From Pseudomonas tremae (GTDB lineage: Bacteria; Pseudomonadota; Gammaproteobacteria; Pseudomonadales; Pseudomonadaceae): a DNA stretch of 64,000 bases. The stretch lies in NCBI RefSeq assembly GCF_001401155.1, contig NZ_LJRO01000192.1:1-64000 (forward strand), written 5' to 3'. The notes beneath the pieces are model-generated. The model made no database searches and had not been told where the DNA came from. It saw only the letters and a list, made by a program, of their open reading frames with translations. Position numbers and translations under genes: made by a program. Of this stretch, positions 40,955 through 49,447 are shown piece by piece. How positions within the stretch are numbered: the first letter of the stretch is position 1; every line of letters begins with the position of its first letter.

Positions 40955-41968
40955 TCAGCTACGCCAGTCGCCTCGCAGATCCACCAGGTAAGTGTTCAAC
41001 GCGTTCGCCTGGCGGCTGAAATGTGTGACACGTTCTTCGCTCGTGTCGGTGGCAGGCAGCAGGCAATTGGACAGGACCTGAGACAGCGCCGCGTGGAGTT
41101 TTTCGACCTCTCGAGCGTAGTCGCCCCTGTACCCATGAACCAGTACCAGGCCAGAGAGCTGATCGCGCTTGCCTACTTCGATTGCAAGTGCTGCCCGAGT
41201 ATCGCCAATCGTTTCCTGTCGGTCGGTCAGCTGTGCTTGCAGCCTGTCTCTAAGGGCCAGCAGATGATCGTAGTCAACGGCAGCATCCAACAGGTTCAAA
41301 ATGTTGGACACACCGACGATACCCGCCTTGATTGAACCAATCAGTGGACTTCTGGGATCGATGTCGGCCAGTTTCTCCAGCGACGCAACCAGAGGCTTCA
41401 ATCTGTCGAAAATATTGAGGTTCTCGAGGTCTGTAATCAACGCGTTAACCACAGCGGCCTGTTCTGACACTTCATCCAGGCGCGTATTTTCAGCCGCCAG
41501 TCGAGCGCCGAGCGCAATGATTTCCTGATCAAGAGCGGGCGCAAGATAATCGACGGCGTCAACCTGCACTGCATTCAGATTGGCCAGAGCCTTATCGAGA
41601 ACTTTGGCGTGGTTAGCCAGATAGACGATTTTTTCGTCCAGCAGCGTGCTGATGATCTTATTGAACTCTGCAACCGCAGCGTCACGTTTAGTGTCGTCAG
41701 ACTGGCCCTTGAGTTGTTCGACAGCCTCAAGATAAGGCAGCATCTCATCACTGTTGAAGCCATGCGGGACAAGCGTCAGCGTATCCAGCACGTTCTTGTC
41801 GACATTGCCCACTTCGATGAGCAGGCTGCGCAAGGTTTCCATCATCACAGGTAAATAAATATCTCCCAGCGCGTCCGCTTGTTGTTTCAGTTTTTCACGA
41901 CCGGCAACAAGCACTTCCATGTTGGGTGCGGGCAGTTGAAAAGGCGTATCAAGCACGTGAACATTCAT
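40955..41968 (-). CDS. xaxB: XaxB-type subunit of a binary pore-forming toxin
   Basis: 337 residues, almost entirely predicted long amphipathic helices, with no signal peptide, no cysteine in the helical body and a single HGYRGDY loop. Helical content, size and its place directly after a XaxA-like gene match the B component of alpha-xenorhabdolysin/YaxAB toxins, which insert into host membranes and assemble a pore with the A component. ATG 41968 follows AAGGA; it is preceded in frame by GTG at 41971. There are 35 bases between the two genes, so an operon is likely. The identification is by family resemblance only. Confidence 0.78.
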   Translation of the reverse strand: MNVHVLDTPFQLPAPNMEVLVAGREKLKQQADALGDIYLPVMMETLRSLLIEVGNVDKNVLDTLTLVPHGFNSDEMLPYLEAVEQLKGQSDDTKRDAAVAEFNKIISTLLDEKIVYLANHAKVLDKALANLNAVQVDAVDYLAPALDQEIIALGARLAAENTRLDEVSEQAAVVNALITDLENLNIFDRLKPLVASLEKLADIDPRSPLIGSIKAGIVGVSNILNLLDAAVDYDHLLALRDRLQAQLTDRQETIGDTRAALAIEVGKRDQLSGLVLVHGYRGDYAREVEKLHAALSQVLSNCLLPATDTSEERVTHFSRQANALNTYLVDLRGDWRS

Positions 41969-42003
41969 CACAGTATTTCCTTGAATATAAGTTATATCCG
42001 CAC

Positions 42004-43203
42004 TTAGACAACGGGCTCGTCCAGTGCATTATTGAAAGCGGTCAACAGATCAAAGGCCTGGGCCTGAATCTCTTTCCAGTTGCTCATCAATGTTTGAAAA
42101 CGGGACACAAAACTGACGAGGTACACGGCATTGCTGGTACTTTTTATGCGGTCGTAGGAGGACTCGACCAATTCTTCCAGCAGTACCCACAGGCTTTCAA
42201 TGTTGCTGACGCCACTGGCAGCGCCATCAATTCTGGCTTTCAAATCTTGAAGACTGGTTTCGAACGCCAGCAGATCGCTCAACAACCTGTTTTTTTTGTT
42301 TATCGACAGTTCTATCTGACGCTTCTCTTCAATCAGCGTGTCTTTTTCAAAAAGCGCCGCGGATGCTTTGGGGCCATAGATAGAGTAGGACACAGCCCCG
42401 CCAAGAACCCCCCACCAGAAACCGATCCACCTGTAATCACAGTACGCTTCATATTCCGCAAGCTTCTGATTGATGCGCTTGTTGAGCTGCTCGGCTTCAC
42501 CGGTGAGCCAGGCGATATCGTTACCTGCACTTCCTGAGCTGACCAGGTTTATTTTCAACGCCACTGCAGGAGAGATATCATCCTTGAGGTGACGCTTGAA
42601 CTCAGTCACGCCGACCCTGGTACGCGTGGTGCTGGCGCTATGCTCCTTGATGTAGACCTTGAGGTCATCAATCAAGGCAAGCAACCCGGGCATCTTCTTG
42701 CTGTCATGGTCCATCAGCGCGACCGGAGGCATCTGATCGATCTGCGACGGAGTCAAGTCGCCCACTTGAAGGGTCTGATAGGAATCCAGCCCTTTGATGA
42801 ACCCGACAATCTCGGTTGCGATAGTAATCAGATTGCCCGAGAAGACATAAAGATCGCTGCCGACTTTTTGCATATTGGTTTCAATCGCTGACCAGCTTTT
42901 GGCATGGTTCTGGATACCGGTGTGCAACTCGGCAATTGCTTCCGGGCCCAGGCCGGGAATGCCATTGTCACTGCCACCTACTAACTGGCGTACTTCTTCC
43001 AGTGCGGTAGGCAGTGCCAGCCCCGTGTTGACATAACGCCTGATGCGTCGAACATCTTCGTTGGTGATCAACAAACCGGGGGCACGCGCAACTTCCGCGC
43101 CCTGACCAGTAAGGACGTCCATCAACTCCTTGCTGACACGACTGACCTCTTCCAGCGAGTGTTCATTGCCATCTGTAAATTGCGGTTCAACCGTCGTAAC
43201 CAT
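42004..43203 (-). CDS. xaxA: XaxA-type subunit of a binary pore-forming toxin
   Basis: 399 residues from ATG 43203, with AAGGA upstream. The protein is mainly helical, with one hydrophobic stretch at about 259-277 (WIGFWWGVLGGAVSYSIYG) placed as the membrane-insertion hairpin of the ClyA/YaxA class, flanked by long coiled coils. It has no signal peptide, as known for these toxins. The family A subunit binds the target membrane and works with the B subunit encoded downstream. It lies between a conserved reductase and speC, and its base composition is somewhat lower in GC than its neighbours, suggesting acquisition. Confidence 0.8.
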   Translation of the reverse strand: MVTTVEPQFTDGNEHSLEEVSRVSKELMDVLTGQGAEVARAPGLLITNEDVRRIRRYVNTGLALPTALEEVRQLVGGSDNGIPGLGPEAIAELHTGIQNHAKSWSAIETNMQKVGSDLYVFSGNLITIATEIVGFIKGLDSYQTLQVGDLTPSQIDQMPPVALMDHDSKKMPGLLALIDDLKVYIKEHSASTTRTRVGVTEFKRHLKDDISPAVALKINLVSSGSAGNDIAWLTGEAEQLNKRINQKLAEYEAYCDYRWIGFWWGVLGGAVSYSIYGPKASAALFEKDTLIEEKRQIELSINKKNRLLSDLLAFETSLQDLKARIDGAASGVSNIESLWVLLEELVESSYDRIKSTSNAVYLVSFVSRFQTLMSNWKEIQAQAFDLLTAFNNALDEPVV

Positions 43204-43443
43204 TATTAATTTCCTTATTATTGAAGCCCTGTTTTGCGACAATCAAGAACTGCCGCTTCAAGGCCACTGAAAATTAACAGAGGGTATCAACTTTAAACAG
43301 CGAACGTAATGGACGACCCCTGTAGGAATAAGCAGCGCACCGCGCTAGAACTTATTACACACCAGAGAATACGATCATTAATACTGTGGCACCTACCGTA
43401 CTTTCCGCCACACAAAGACTTATATAATTATTTTTTTGCGAAC

Positions 43444-43472
43444 AAAAAAAAACCCATTTTCATGGGTTTTTT
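43444..43472 (-). terminator. Terminator of speC
   Basis: Stem AAAAAACCCAT (43447-43457) / ATGGGTTTTTT (43462-43472) with loop TTTC. On the minus strand it is followed by a long T-run, 14 bases beyond the speC stop codon. The remaining bases up to xaxA are AT-rich and must contain its promoter. Confidence 0.9.
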
Positions 43473-43486
43473 CTTAAGCCGGGAAT

Positions 43487-44650
43487 TTACAGGTAAAACG
43501 ATTTCAATGGTGGGAAACCGTTGAATTCCACAGCGCTGTAGCTGGTGGTGTAAGCACCGGTCGACAACCAGTACATACGGTCACCAATGGCCAGGTTGAG
43601 TGGCAGGCCGTACTTGTAGTTTTCATACATAATGTCGGCGCTGTCGCAGGTCGGCCCCGCGATGACCACTTCTTCCATCTCGCCTTTCTTCTCGGTCCAG
43701 ATCGGAAACTTGATGGCTTCGTCCATGGTTTCGATAAGGCCGGAGAACTTGCCCACGTCGGTGTATACCCAACGCTCGACCGCCGTACGCGATTTACGCG
43801 CGACCAGTACCACTTCGCTGACCAGGATACCGGCGTTGGAGATCAGCGAACGGCCTGGCTCCAGAATGATTTCCGGCAGGTCATCACCGAAGTCTTCCTT
43901 CAGGAAGCGGATGATCTCTTCAGCGTAGGTTTCCAGGCTGTTGGTGCGGGTGATGTAGTTGGCCGGGAAGCCGCCACCCATGTTGATCAGCTTGAGAACG
44001 ATGCCGTCTTCTTCTTTCAGGCGCTCGAAGATGACCTTGACCTTGGCGATGGCCGCATCCCAAACGCTGATGTCGCGCTGTTGCGAACCGACGTGGAACG
44101 AGATGCCGTAGGGCACCAGACCCAGATCGCGAGCGAGGATCAGCAGGTCCATCGCCATGTCGGTCTGGCAACCGAATTTGCGCGACAGGGGCCAGTCAGC
44201 CGTGGTCGAACCTTCGGTCAGGATACGCACATAGACTTTCGAGCCCGGTGCAGCCTTGGCAATGTTGCGCAGGTCCGCTTCGGAGTCGGTTGCGAACAGA
44301 CGCACGCCCTTCTCGTAGAAGTAGCGAATGTCCTTGGATTTCTTGATGGTGTTGCCGTAGCTCATGCGCTCCGGGCCAACGCCACAGCTCATGACCTTGT
44401 CCAGCTCGTAGATCGACGCGATGTCGAAGCTCGACCCCTTGTCCTTGAGCAGATTGATCACTTCAACGGCCGGGTTGGCCTTGACGGCGTAGTAAACCTT
44501 GGCGAATTCGAAGCCCGCACGCAGGTCGTCATAAGCCTTGCTGATGATGGCGGTATCAATGACCACGAACGGAGTTTCTTGCTTGTCAGCGAACGCTTTC
44601 ATTTTCTTGAAGGTGTCGGCTGAGTAGTAGTCTTCGACATTGATCGACAT
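43487..44650 (-). CDS. speC: Ornithine/lysine decarboxylase, alanine racemase fold
   Basis: 387-residue PLP-dependent fold-type III decarboxylase that makes putrescine (or cadaverine) from ornithine (or lysine). The PLP lysine is in VYYAVKANPA (about 54), the phosphate-binding glycine loop is NMGGGFPANY, and the second-subunit active-site cysteine is in GPTCDSADIMYE. ATG 44650 has AGGAG ten bases upstream and gives the normal N-terminus. The frame is open to 44836, but that extension crosses a terminator-like hairpin and is not coding-like. Ornithine preference is inferred from its likeness to Pseudomonas SpeC. Confidence 0.92.
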   Translation of the reverse strand: MSINVEDYYSADTFKKMKAFADKQETPFVVIDTAIISKAYDDLRAGFEFAKVYYAVKANPAVEVINLLKDKGSSFDIASIYELDKVMSCGVGPERMSYGNTIKKSKDIRYFYEKGVRLFATDSEADLRNIAKAAPGSKVYVRILTEGSTTADWPLSRKFGCQTDMAMDLLILARDLGLVPYGISFHVGSQQRDISVWDAAIAKVKVIFERLKEEDGIVLKLINMGGGFPANYITRTNSLETYAEEIIRFLKEDFGDDLPEIILEPGRSLISNAGILVSEVVLVARKSRTAVERWVYTDVGKFSGLIETMDEAIKFPIWTEKKGEMEEVVIAGPTCDSADIMYENYKYGLPLNLAIGDRMYWLSTGAYTTSYSAVEFNGFPPLKSFYL

Positions 44651-44757
44651 GCTGCGGGAACTCCTGATGGCAAACGGTATTGGTAAATGGGTGCAAATGA
44701 ACGCCCTCTGTGTCCCCACTTTGGTTCGCCTACTTCCCAAGGCACGTCGCCGAAAGC

Positions 44758-44790
44758 AAAAAGGCCCTGAAGGGCTGCCTTCCTGGCCTT
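44758..44790 (-). terminator. Terminator-like hairpin in the speC leader
   Basis: Read on the minus strand: AAGGCC, then a symmetric internal loop, AAGG-CAGC-CCTT, and GGCCTT running into TTT (five T in all). It lies about 110 bases upstream of the speC ATG and points towards speC. No gene on the same strand ends before it, so it may be a leader attenuator. The rest of the 427-base gap to the metallopeptidase gene holds no recognisable gene. Confidence 0.55.
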
Positions 44791-45077
44791 GCTGTCTCGT
44801 CGTCAGTACTTGAGCCGGATGGATCGTTTCCAGCATGGACGTTCGGCGCGAACTTTAGGACCTGAGGGGCCGGAGATCAACAAAAAATGTCGCGTTCTTG
44901 CACAAGGCGCTTGAGTTGCCTCGTCAAGGACCTGTTTAACCGACCAGCATGACAGGCAGATGTTCCCCTGGGCCCAGAACACGATGAGGCAAAGAGCAGC
45001 CAAACCTGTCAGCTCTGACAGTAGACGGATCGACTGCCCACGCGCCCAATATAAAGCCCAAGCCACCTCATCCGGAA

Positions 45078-47570
45078 ATGATCATGGACGATAGACACGG
45101 TGACACTCCAGGCTCGGAGCCTGTCAGCCCCACACCACGTCAAACAAGTTTTACCGTCACAGGGAGAACCTCTGCCTACCTGAACAAGGTTCGGCAGATG
45201 CGCCCCAGGGCGCACAGTGACTACCAACCAACCAGTTTCTATGTCACGAAAGGCGAGCGCTTGGAACTCAGCCACTATGAGCAATCAGCAGGGAAAATCT
45301 CCGCTGTTATCGGCGTCCCCCGATTCAATACCCCCATCGTTATTGATCTGAAGGTCGGTCTGAATGCCATAGACGTGCCTGAGTCAGGCCTGCTGAGTTT
45401 TATCTATCAAGAGGCGGGCAAGTCTGTCCCTATAACCATAAAGGGCGACTACAGCTATGTGCCAGCCTTCACGTTGAAAGAAACAACCAACGCGATGTGG
45501 CAGGCCAGGATGGCCCAATACAACAATGCGCCTGTTGTGATGCTTACCAGCGAGCGAGCCATCATCATCGTCCGCTACGAAAGTGCCCGGCTCTACATCA
45601 CCGACCCTGAAAAGCTGATGGCTTACTACGATGAAGTCATTCGGTCTCAGGATGACATCTCGGGGGCCTTGGGCGAAGGTGAGACGGAGTGGGCAATAGA
45701 CCCCAATAAGCATTTCCATGTAGAAGCAGACACAGGCTACATGTTTGCCGCGGATGGACATATGGGCTACAGCGGCGCAGTGGCCCTGAGGTACTTGTTA
45801 TCAGGCAATATCGCTGAGGAGCGCTGGGGCCCGTGGCATGAAAGTGGTCATCAACGGCAGATAGACCCCATGACATGGGCGGGGATGACGGAGGTGACCG
45901 TCAATATATATTCACTTGCAACGCAAGAAAGAATGGACGGCCGTGCCTCTCGCCTGGACAACCAGTACCCGTCCATAAAACAGTACCTGAACAGTTCACA
46001 CCGCGTTTTTAGTGAGCTGCCCAATCTTTTTCAGAAAGCCGCCATGTTTTGGCAACTTCACCAAACATTTGGTCCGCCGTTCTACCCTCAATTGCACCAG
46101 CGCTACCGGCTCATGCAAGCCCCGCCGCAGCAGAGTGGCGACAAGATTCAACGTTTTATCGTGGAAACCTCGCTGATTAGCGGCAGGGATCTCTCAACAT
46201 TTTTTGATAAGTGGGGCATTTACTCGACGCCAGAAACACTGCGACAAATTACCGATTTGCCTTCGCTGGAAAAACCAATCTGGGAGACCGATGCGACAAT
46301 AACCTTTCCGATTTCTCTGCCTGTTCCGGTGTATTTTCCTGAGCTGCCCCATATCCTGTCGGACCTGAAGGCAGATTTCAACCAGACCACCCGCTTCTCT
46401 ATCAATGAGAAATGGTTCGAGAAATTCCGCTACAACGTGACCAGAAACGGACTGGTTATGGCAACGGTAAATCATGCAGTCTGTACAAATTGCAGCGTCA
46501 TTCTTGACGGCAACCGTTGCTATGTAGAGGTCCACATTCAGATCATGCCGGGTGAGAAATGGGCTGTAAATGTCGTCACCCACGAGCCCAATTCATTGCA
46601 GTATGAGGCGGCCAGTACCCGATCCTACCCTTTGCTCTTGGCCACCATAAGAAACCTGTTTACCGATGACCATTGTGCCGAGCTTAGACCGGGGCTTACT
46701 CAGCTCGCTTTGAATACGTATTTCTCGGAAGTCAACAGACTTCAAATCAACGAAATCCATGCTCATTTACTGCGTCGGGCACAGCGCATTTATCTACAAA
46801 AAATGATCGCCAGCGTGCAGATAAGTTCGGGATTCATCAGCGTCGCGTTCGCCACCGCAGACTTCAAGAACTACACCTATGCACTCCGCGGCACTTCGTT
46901 GGTCTACGCCACGCTTGACAAGGGATACCCAAGCCAATCGGACCTGATCGAGAACATCTGGGTCAAGTATGGAGCTGTAGACCCCAACGACACCTACTCC
47001 ATTACCGTCAGCATGGATCACTCCAGCACACCCTATGTGCTTTTTTCGGCAACCTTGGCGGAAAGCCGAATAGCGCTCCCGATACGAGCACTTTTCACTG
47101 ATTACACCATGACGACGCTAACACCATTGGCCGATCAACAAACCATCAACACCCTGTACAGGACCGTCAATGGCGACCCGCTTATCAGTATTACCAATAG
47201 AGCGGACTACCAGTCTTATCTGAGCATCGCACGGCGTTTGCTGCTTCAAACAACCATCGCCAAGGTGGTGCGAACAGCAAATAGCCTGTCTGTCTACTTC
47301 GAAGGGGACGTCTTCAAAACACACAACTATAAACTTTATGTCAACGACCGATATTCCTCCGAAGTCACTCAAGGGCGCCCGTATTATTCAAGCCTGTCGA
47401 ACGGAGTCTGGACCAGTAATGCAAAGTTCGACAGCGATGACAATTGCAAAGTCTTTTGCGAGCACAGCGGCATGACGTATACCCTGTATGAAAGCAATAC
47501 CGCTACTGCAGTACACCTCTCAGCGTTGCAAGACGCAGACTTGACTCACTGCGACCCGAGCGCACTGTAA
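45078..47570 (+). CDS. M60/enhancin-like zinc metallopeptidase
   Basis: 830 residues. The zinc site HESGH is at 254-258 in WGPWHESGHQRQ, with a conserved glutamate at 272 in GMTEVTVNIYSL, the gluzincin pattern of peptidase family M60 (mucin-degrading and viral enhancin-type enzymes). The N-terminal part (about 50-125) is a beta-sandwich-like region found before the catalytic domain, and the C-terminal 350 residues contain two related stretches (KMIASVQISSGFISVAFATA and TIAKVVRTANSLSVYFEGD). There is no signal peptide; secretion may use another route. Mucin or another glycoprotein is the likely substrate. Divergent from speC. Confidence 0.85.
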   Translation: MIMDDRHGDTPGSEPVSPTPRQTSFTVTGRTSAYLNKVRQMRPRAHSDYQPTSFYVTKGERLELSHYEQSAGKISAVIGVPRFNTPIVIDLKVGLNAIDVPESGLLSFIYQEAGKSVPITIKGDYSYVPAFTLKETTNAMWQARMAQYNNAPVVMLTSERAIIIVRYESARLYITDPEKLMAYYDEVIRSQDDISGALGEGETEWAIDPNKHFHVEADTGYMFAADGHMGYSGAVALRYLLSGNIAEERWGPWHESGHQRQIDPMTWAGMTEVTVNIYSLATQERMDGRASRLDNQYPSIKQYLNSSHRVFSELPNLFQKAAMFWQLHQTFGPPFYPQLHQRYRLMQAPPQQSGDKIQRFIVETSLISGRDLSTFFDKWGIYSTPETLRQITDLPSLEKPIWETDATITFPISLPVPVYFPELPHILSDLKADFNQTTRFSINEKWFEKFRYNVTRNGLVMATVNHAVCTNCSVILDGNRCYVEVHIQIMPGEKWAVNVVTHEPNSLQYEAASTRSYPLLLATIRNLFTDDHCAELRPGLTQLALNTYFSEVNRLQINEIHAHLLRRAQRIYLQKMIASVQISSGFISVAFATADFKNYTYALRGTSLVYATLDKGYPSQSDLIENIWVKYGAVDPNDTYSITVSMDHSSTPYVLFSATLAESRIALPIRALFTDYTMTTLTPLADQQTINTLYRTVNGDPLISITNRADYQSYLSIARRLLLQTTIAKVVRTANSLSVYFEGDVFKTHNYKLYVNDRYSSEVTQGRPYYSSLSNGVWTSNAKFDSDDNCKVFCEHSGMTYTLYESNTATAVHLSALQDADLTHCDPSAL

Positions 47571-47579
47571 ACAGCCCTC

Positions 47580-47610
47580 AGTGCCGCCGGCCATGCAGAA
47601 TGGCGGCACT
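47580..47610 (+). terminator. Hairpin after the metallopeptidase gene
   Basis: AGTGCCGCC (47580-47588) pairs with GGCGGCACT (47602-47610), nine bases after the stop codon. There is no T-run, so it is a weak terminator or a message-stabilising hairpin. Confidence 0.55.
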
Positions 47611-47650
47611 GCGGTAATGCTGCAACTCCACAAATCAGGAAGCCACTTGC

Positions 47651-47697
47651 TCCGCTGGCGAGACAATACTGGTCTTCATGCCACGCGAACGGCCCGA
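47651..47697 (-). pseudogene. 47-bp duplicate of the opuCA 3' end (left copy)
   Basis: This stretch is identical, base for base, to 48306-48352 inside the end of opuCA. Read on the minus strand in the opuCA frame it gives the same residues (GRSRGMKTSIVSPAE), then QVAS and a stop codon. It is therefore a plausible alternative C-terminus for the ATPase. The EF-hand gene lies between the two copies. It marks a duplication or an insertion into the 3' end of the gene. Confidence 0.85.
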
Positions 47698-47749
47698 CTT
47701 CGAAAAGACCGCACGTCTCCTCTGACCTCATCACCCACAAAAAAGATCG

Positions 47750-47785
47750 ACAAAAAAAAGCCCTGACTCAACTCGGGCAGGGCTT
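47750..47785 (-). terminator. Terminator of the EF-hand gene
   Basis: AAGCCCTG (47758-47765) pairs with CAGGGCTT (47778-47785). On the minus strand the stem is followed by eight T, a strong rho-independent terminator for the leftward EF-hand gene. Confidence 0.85.
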
Positions 47786-47853
47786 AAAGTATAACGTCCA
47801 GACGTAAAACGGCCTATCGAACGTCGTCATTCTGCATTGATGACGCTGTCACA

Positions 47854-48078
47854 CTAACCCAGGTCATTCTCATAATCCGTCAGGAACTCTTCCCAGCTTA
47901 TTTCGTCATTACCATCCGAATTTATCTTGGCAAGCAAGGCTTCAAAATCTTCCGGAGTCAGGTACTTTTCCATCGTTAAACGAAACTCTGCGACGGTTAC
48001 TTTTTCATCGCCATTCGTATCGTACCGGTAGAAGTCTTCGAGCGCTCGCGCCAATTGCTCATCCGTAAGCGTGGCCAT
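47854..48078 (-). CDS. Small EF-hand calcium-binding protein
   Basis: 74 residues with two EF-hands. Loop 1 (20-31) is DTNGDEKVTVAE, with Glu in place of the usual Gly at position six. Loop 2 (53-64) is NSDGNDEISWEE, with the bidentate Glu at position twelve. There is no signal peptide, so it is probably a cytosolic calcium buffer or sensor. It starts at ATG 48078 behind GAGGGAG (GTG precedes it in frame). It has its own terminator and is enclosed by the duplicated opuCA 3' end. Confidence 0.88.
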   Translation of the reverse strand: MATLTDEQLARALEDFYRYDTNGDEKVTVAEFRLTMEKYLTPEDFEALLAKINSDGNDEISWEEFLTDYENDLG

Positions 48079-48280
48079 CACTCACTCCCTCACTTGAATA
48101 TAAAACAGCACGTAAAGCCACGAAAGTAAACGGTGCTGCGTGAAGCCACGTTAGACTCGCGACCCTCGCAACGCTACTGACAGATCTGAGAGTTGACTTA
48201 CATTGTGAGGTGTGAAAAAGCAAACGCTATCTGATCAGCTTAGCCCAGGCATTTGCAGCACCGGGCTATGCATTTTCACA

Positions 48281-49447
48281 TCAAACCTGCGCGTCTGCCG
48301 CCGCTTCCGCTGGCGAGACAATACTGGTCTTCATGCCACGCGAACGGCCCGAGCTCAGATACGCCGCAATGGACTCTTGTGTCACTTCACCCAGGAACAC
48401 GTTCTCGGCATCCAGCACCGGCAGCCAGGCGCGGTTGAACTCATACATGCGCGACAGCAGAATGCGCAGGTGCTCGTCGTATGCCGCAGTGGCATTGAAC
48501 TCGCGCAGGAACTGCGCACAGTTGCCTTGCTGACGATGCAGGTCACGACGACGCACATAGCCCATCGCCTTGTTTTCGCTGTCGGTGACGACGATGTAAC
48601 GACGGTCGTTTTCGTCCATCACTTCCAGCGCATCGGCGACCGGGGTTTCCGGGCTGACTGAAGGTGCGTTGTCGGCGGCGTCTTCAGCCTTGACCAGCAG
48701 CAGACGCTTGAGGGTGCTGTCCTGGCCAACGAAACTGCTGACGAAGTCGTCAGCAGGATGCGCGAGCAAGGTGTCCGGGTGGTCGATCTGCAGCAGCTTG
48801 CCGCCACGGAAGATCGCGATCTTGTCGCCCAGCTTGATGGCTTCGTCGATGTCGTGGCTGACCATGATCACAGTCTTGTTCAGCGCCCGCTGCATCTCGA
48901 AGAACTCGTTCTGGATCATCTCGCGGTTGATCGGGTCGACCGCACCGAACGGCTCGTCCATCAACAGCAACGGCGCATCGGCCGCCAGGGCACGGATCAC
49001 ACCGATGCGCTGCTGCTGACCACCGGACAATTCGCGCGGGTAGCGATGCAGGTACTGCTTGGGCTCCAGCTTGATCATGCTCATCAGTTCACGAGCACGG
49101 TCATGGCAACGCTGCTTGTCCCAGCCGAGCAACTTGGGCACGACCACGATGTTTTCTTCGATGGTCATGTTCGGGAACAGACCGATCTGCTGAATCACGT
49201 AGCCGATGTTGCGACGCAGGGTCACTTCGTCCAGGCCTGTGGTGTCTTCGCCGTTGATCAGTACTTTGCCGGAAGTCGGCATGATCAGACGGTTGATCAT
49301 TTTCAGCGTGGTGCTCTTGCCGCAGCCCGACGGGCCGAGGAAGACACATATCTCGCCTTCATTGACTGTGAGGCTGACCGAATCGACAGCCTTCACTTCT
49401 TTGCCGTTGCTCTGGAAAGTCTTGGAGAGGTTCTGGAGTTCGATCAT
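48281..49447 (-). CDS. opuCA: Osmoprotectant ABC transporter ATPase with CBS domains
   Basis: 388 residues: Walker A GPSGCGKSTTL (about 33-43), signature LSGGQQQRIGVIRA, Walker B LLLMDEPFGAVD, then two CBS domains (about 255-375) that, in P. syringae OpuC, sense ionic strength. It drives import of glycine betaine, choline or carnitine. The start overlaps the opuCB stop codon (ATGA). The last 24 codons lie in a segment duplicated at 47651-47697, so its C-terminus (AAADAQV) may not be the ancestral one. Confidence 0.93.
   Translation of the reverse strand: MIELQNLSKTFQSNGKEVKAVDSVSLTVNEGEICVFLGPSGCGKSTTLKMINRLIMPTSGKVLINGEDTTGLDEVTLRRNIGYVIQQIGLFPNMTIEENIVVVPKLLGWDKQRCHDRARELMSMIKLEPKQYLHRYPRELSGGQQQRIGVIRALAADAPLLLMDEPFGAVDPINREMIQNEFFEMQRALNKTVIMVSHDIDEAIKLGDKIAIFRGGKLLQIDHPDTLLAHPADDFVSSFVGQDSTLKRLLLVKAEDAADNAPSVSPETPVADALEVMDENDRRYIVVTDSENKAMGYVRRRDLHRQQGNCAQFLREFNATAAYDEHLRILLSRMYEFNRAWLPVLDAENVFLGEVTQESIAAYLSSGRSRGMKTSIVSPAEAAADAQV
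48306..48352 (-). repeat. 47-bp direct repeat within opuCA (right copy)
   Basis: Identical to 47651-47697 and in the same orientation, 655 bases apart. It encodes residues GRSRGMKTSIVSPAE near the C-terminus of the ATPase. Confidence 0.9.

Noticed and set aside
44651..44836. In-frame 62-codon N-terminal extension of speC
   Set aside because: It crosses a terminator-like hairpin, is Arg/Pro-rich without coding character, and ATG 44650 has its own ribosome binding site and the normal family N-terminus.
44803..45066. 87-codon minus-strand frame upstream of speC as a full gene
   Set aside because: No ribosome binding site or family resemblance; at most its end marks a leader-peptide stop, noted as a finding.
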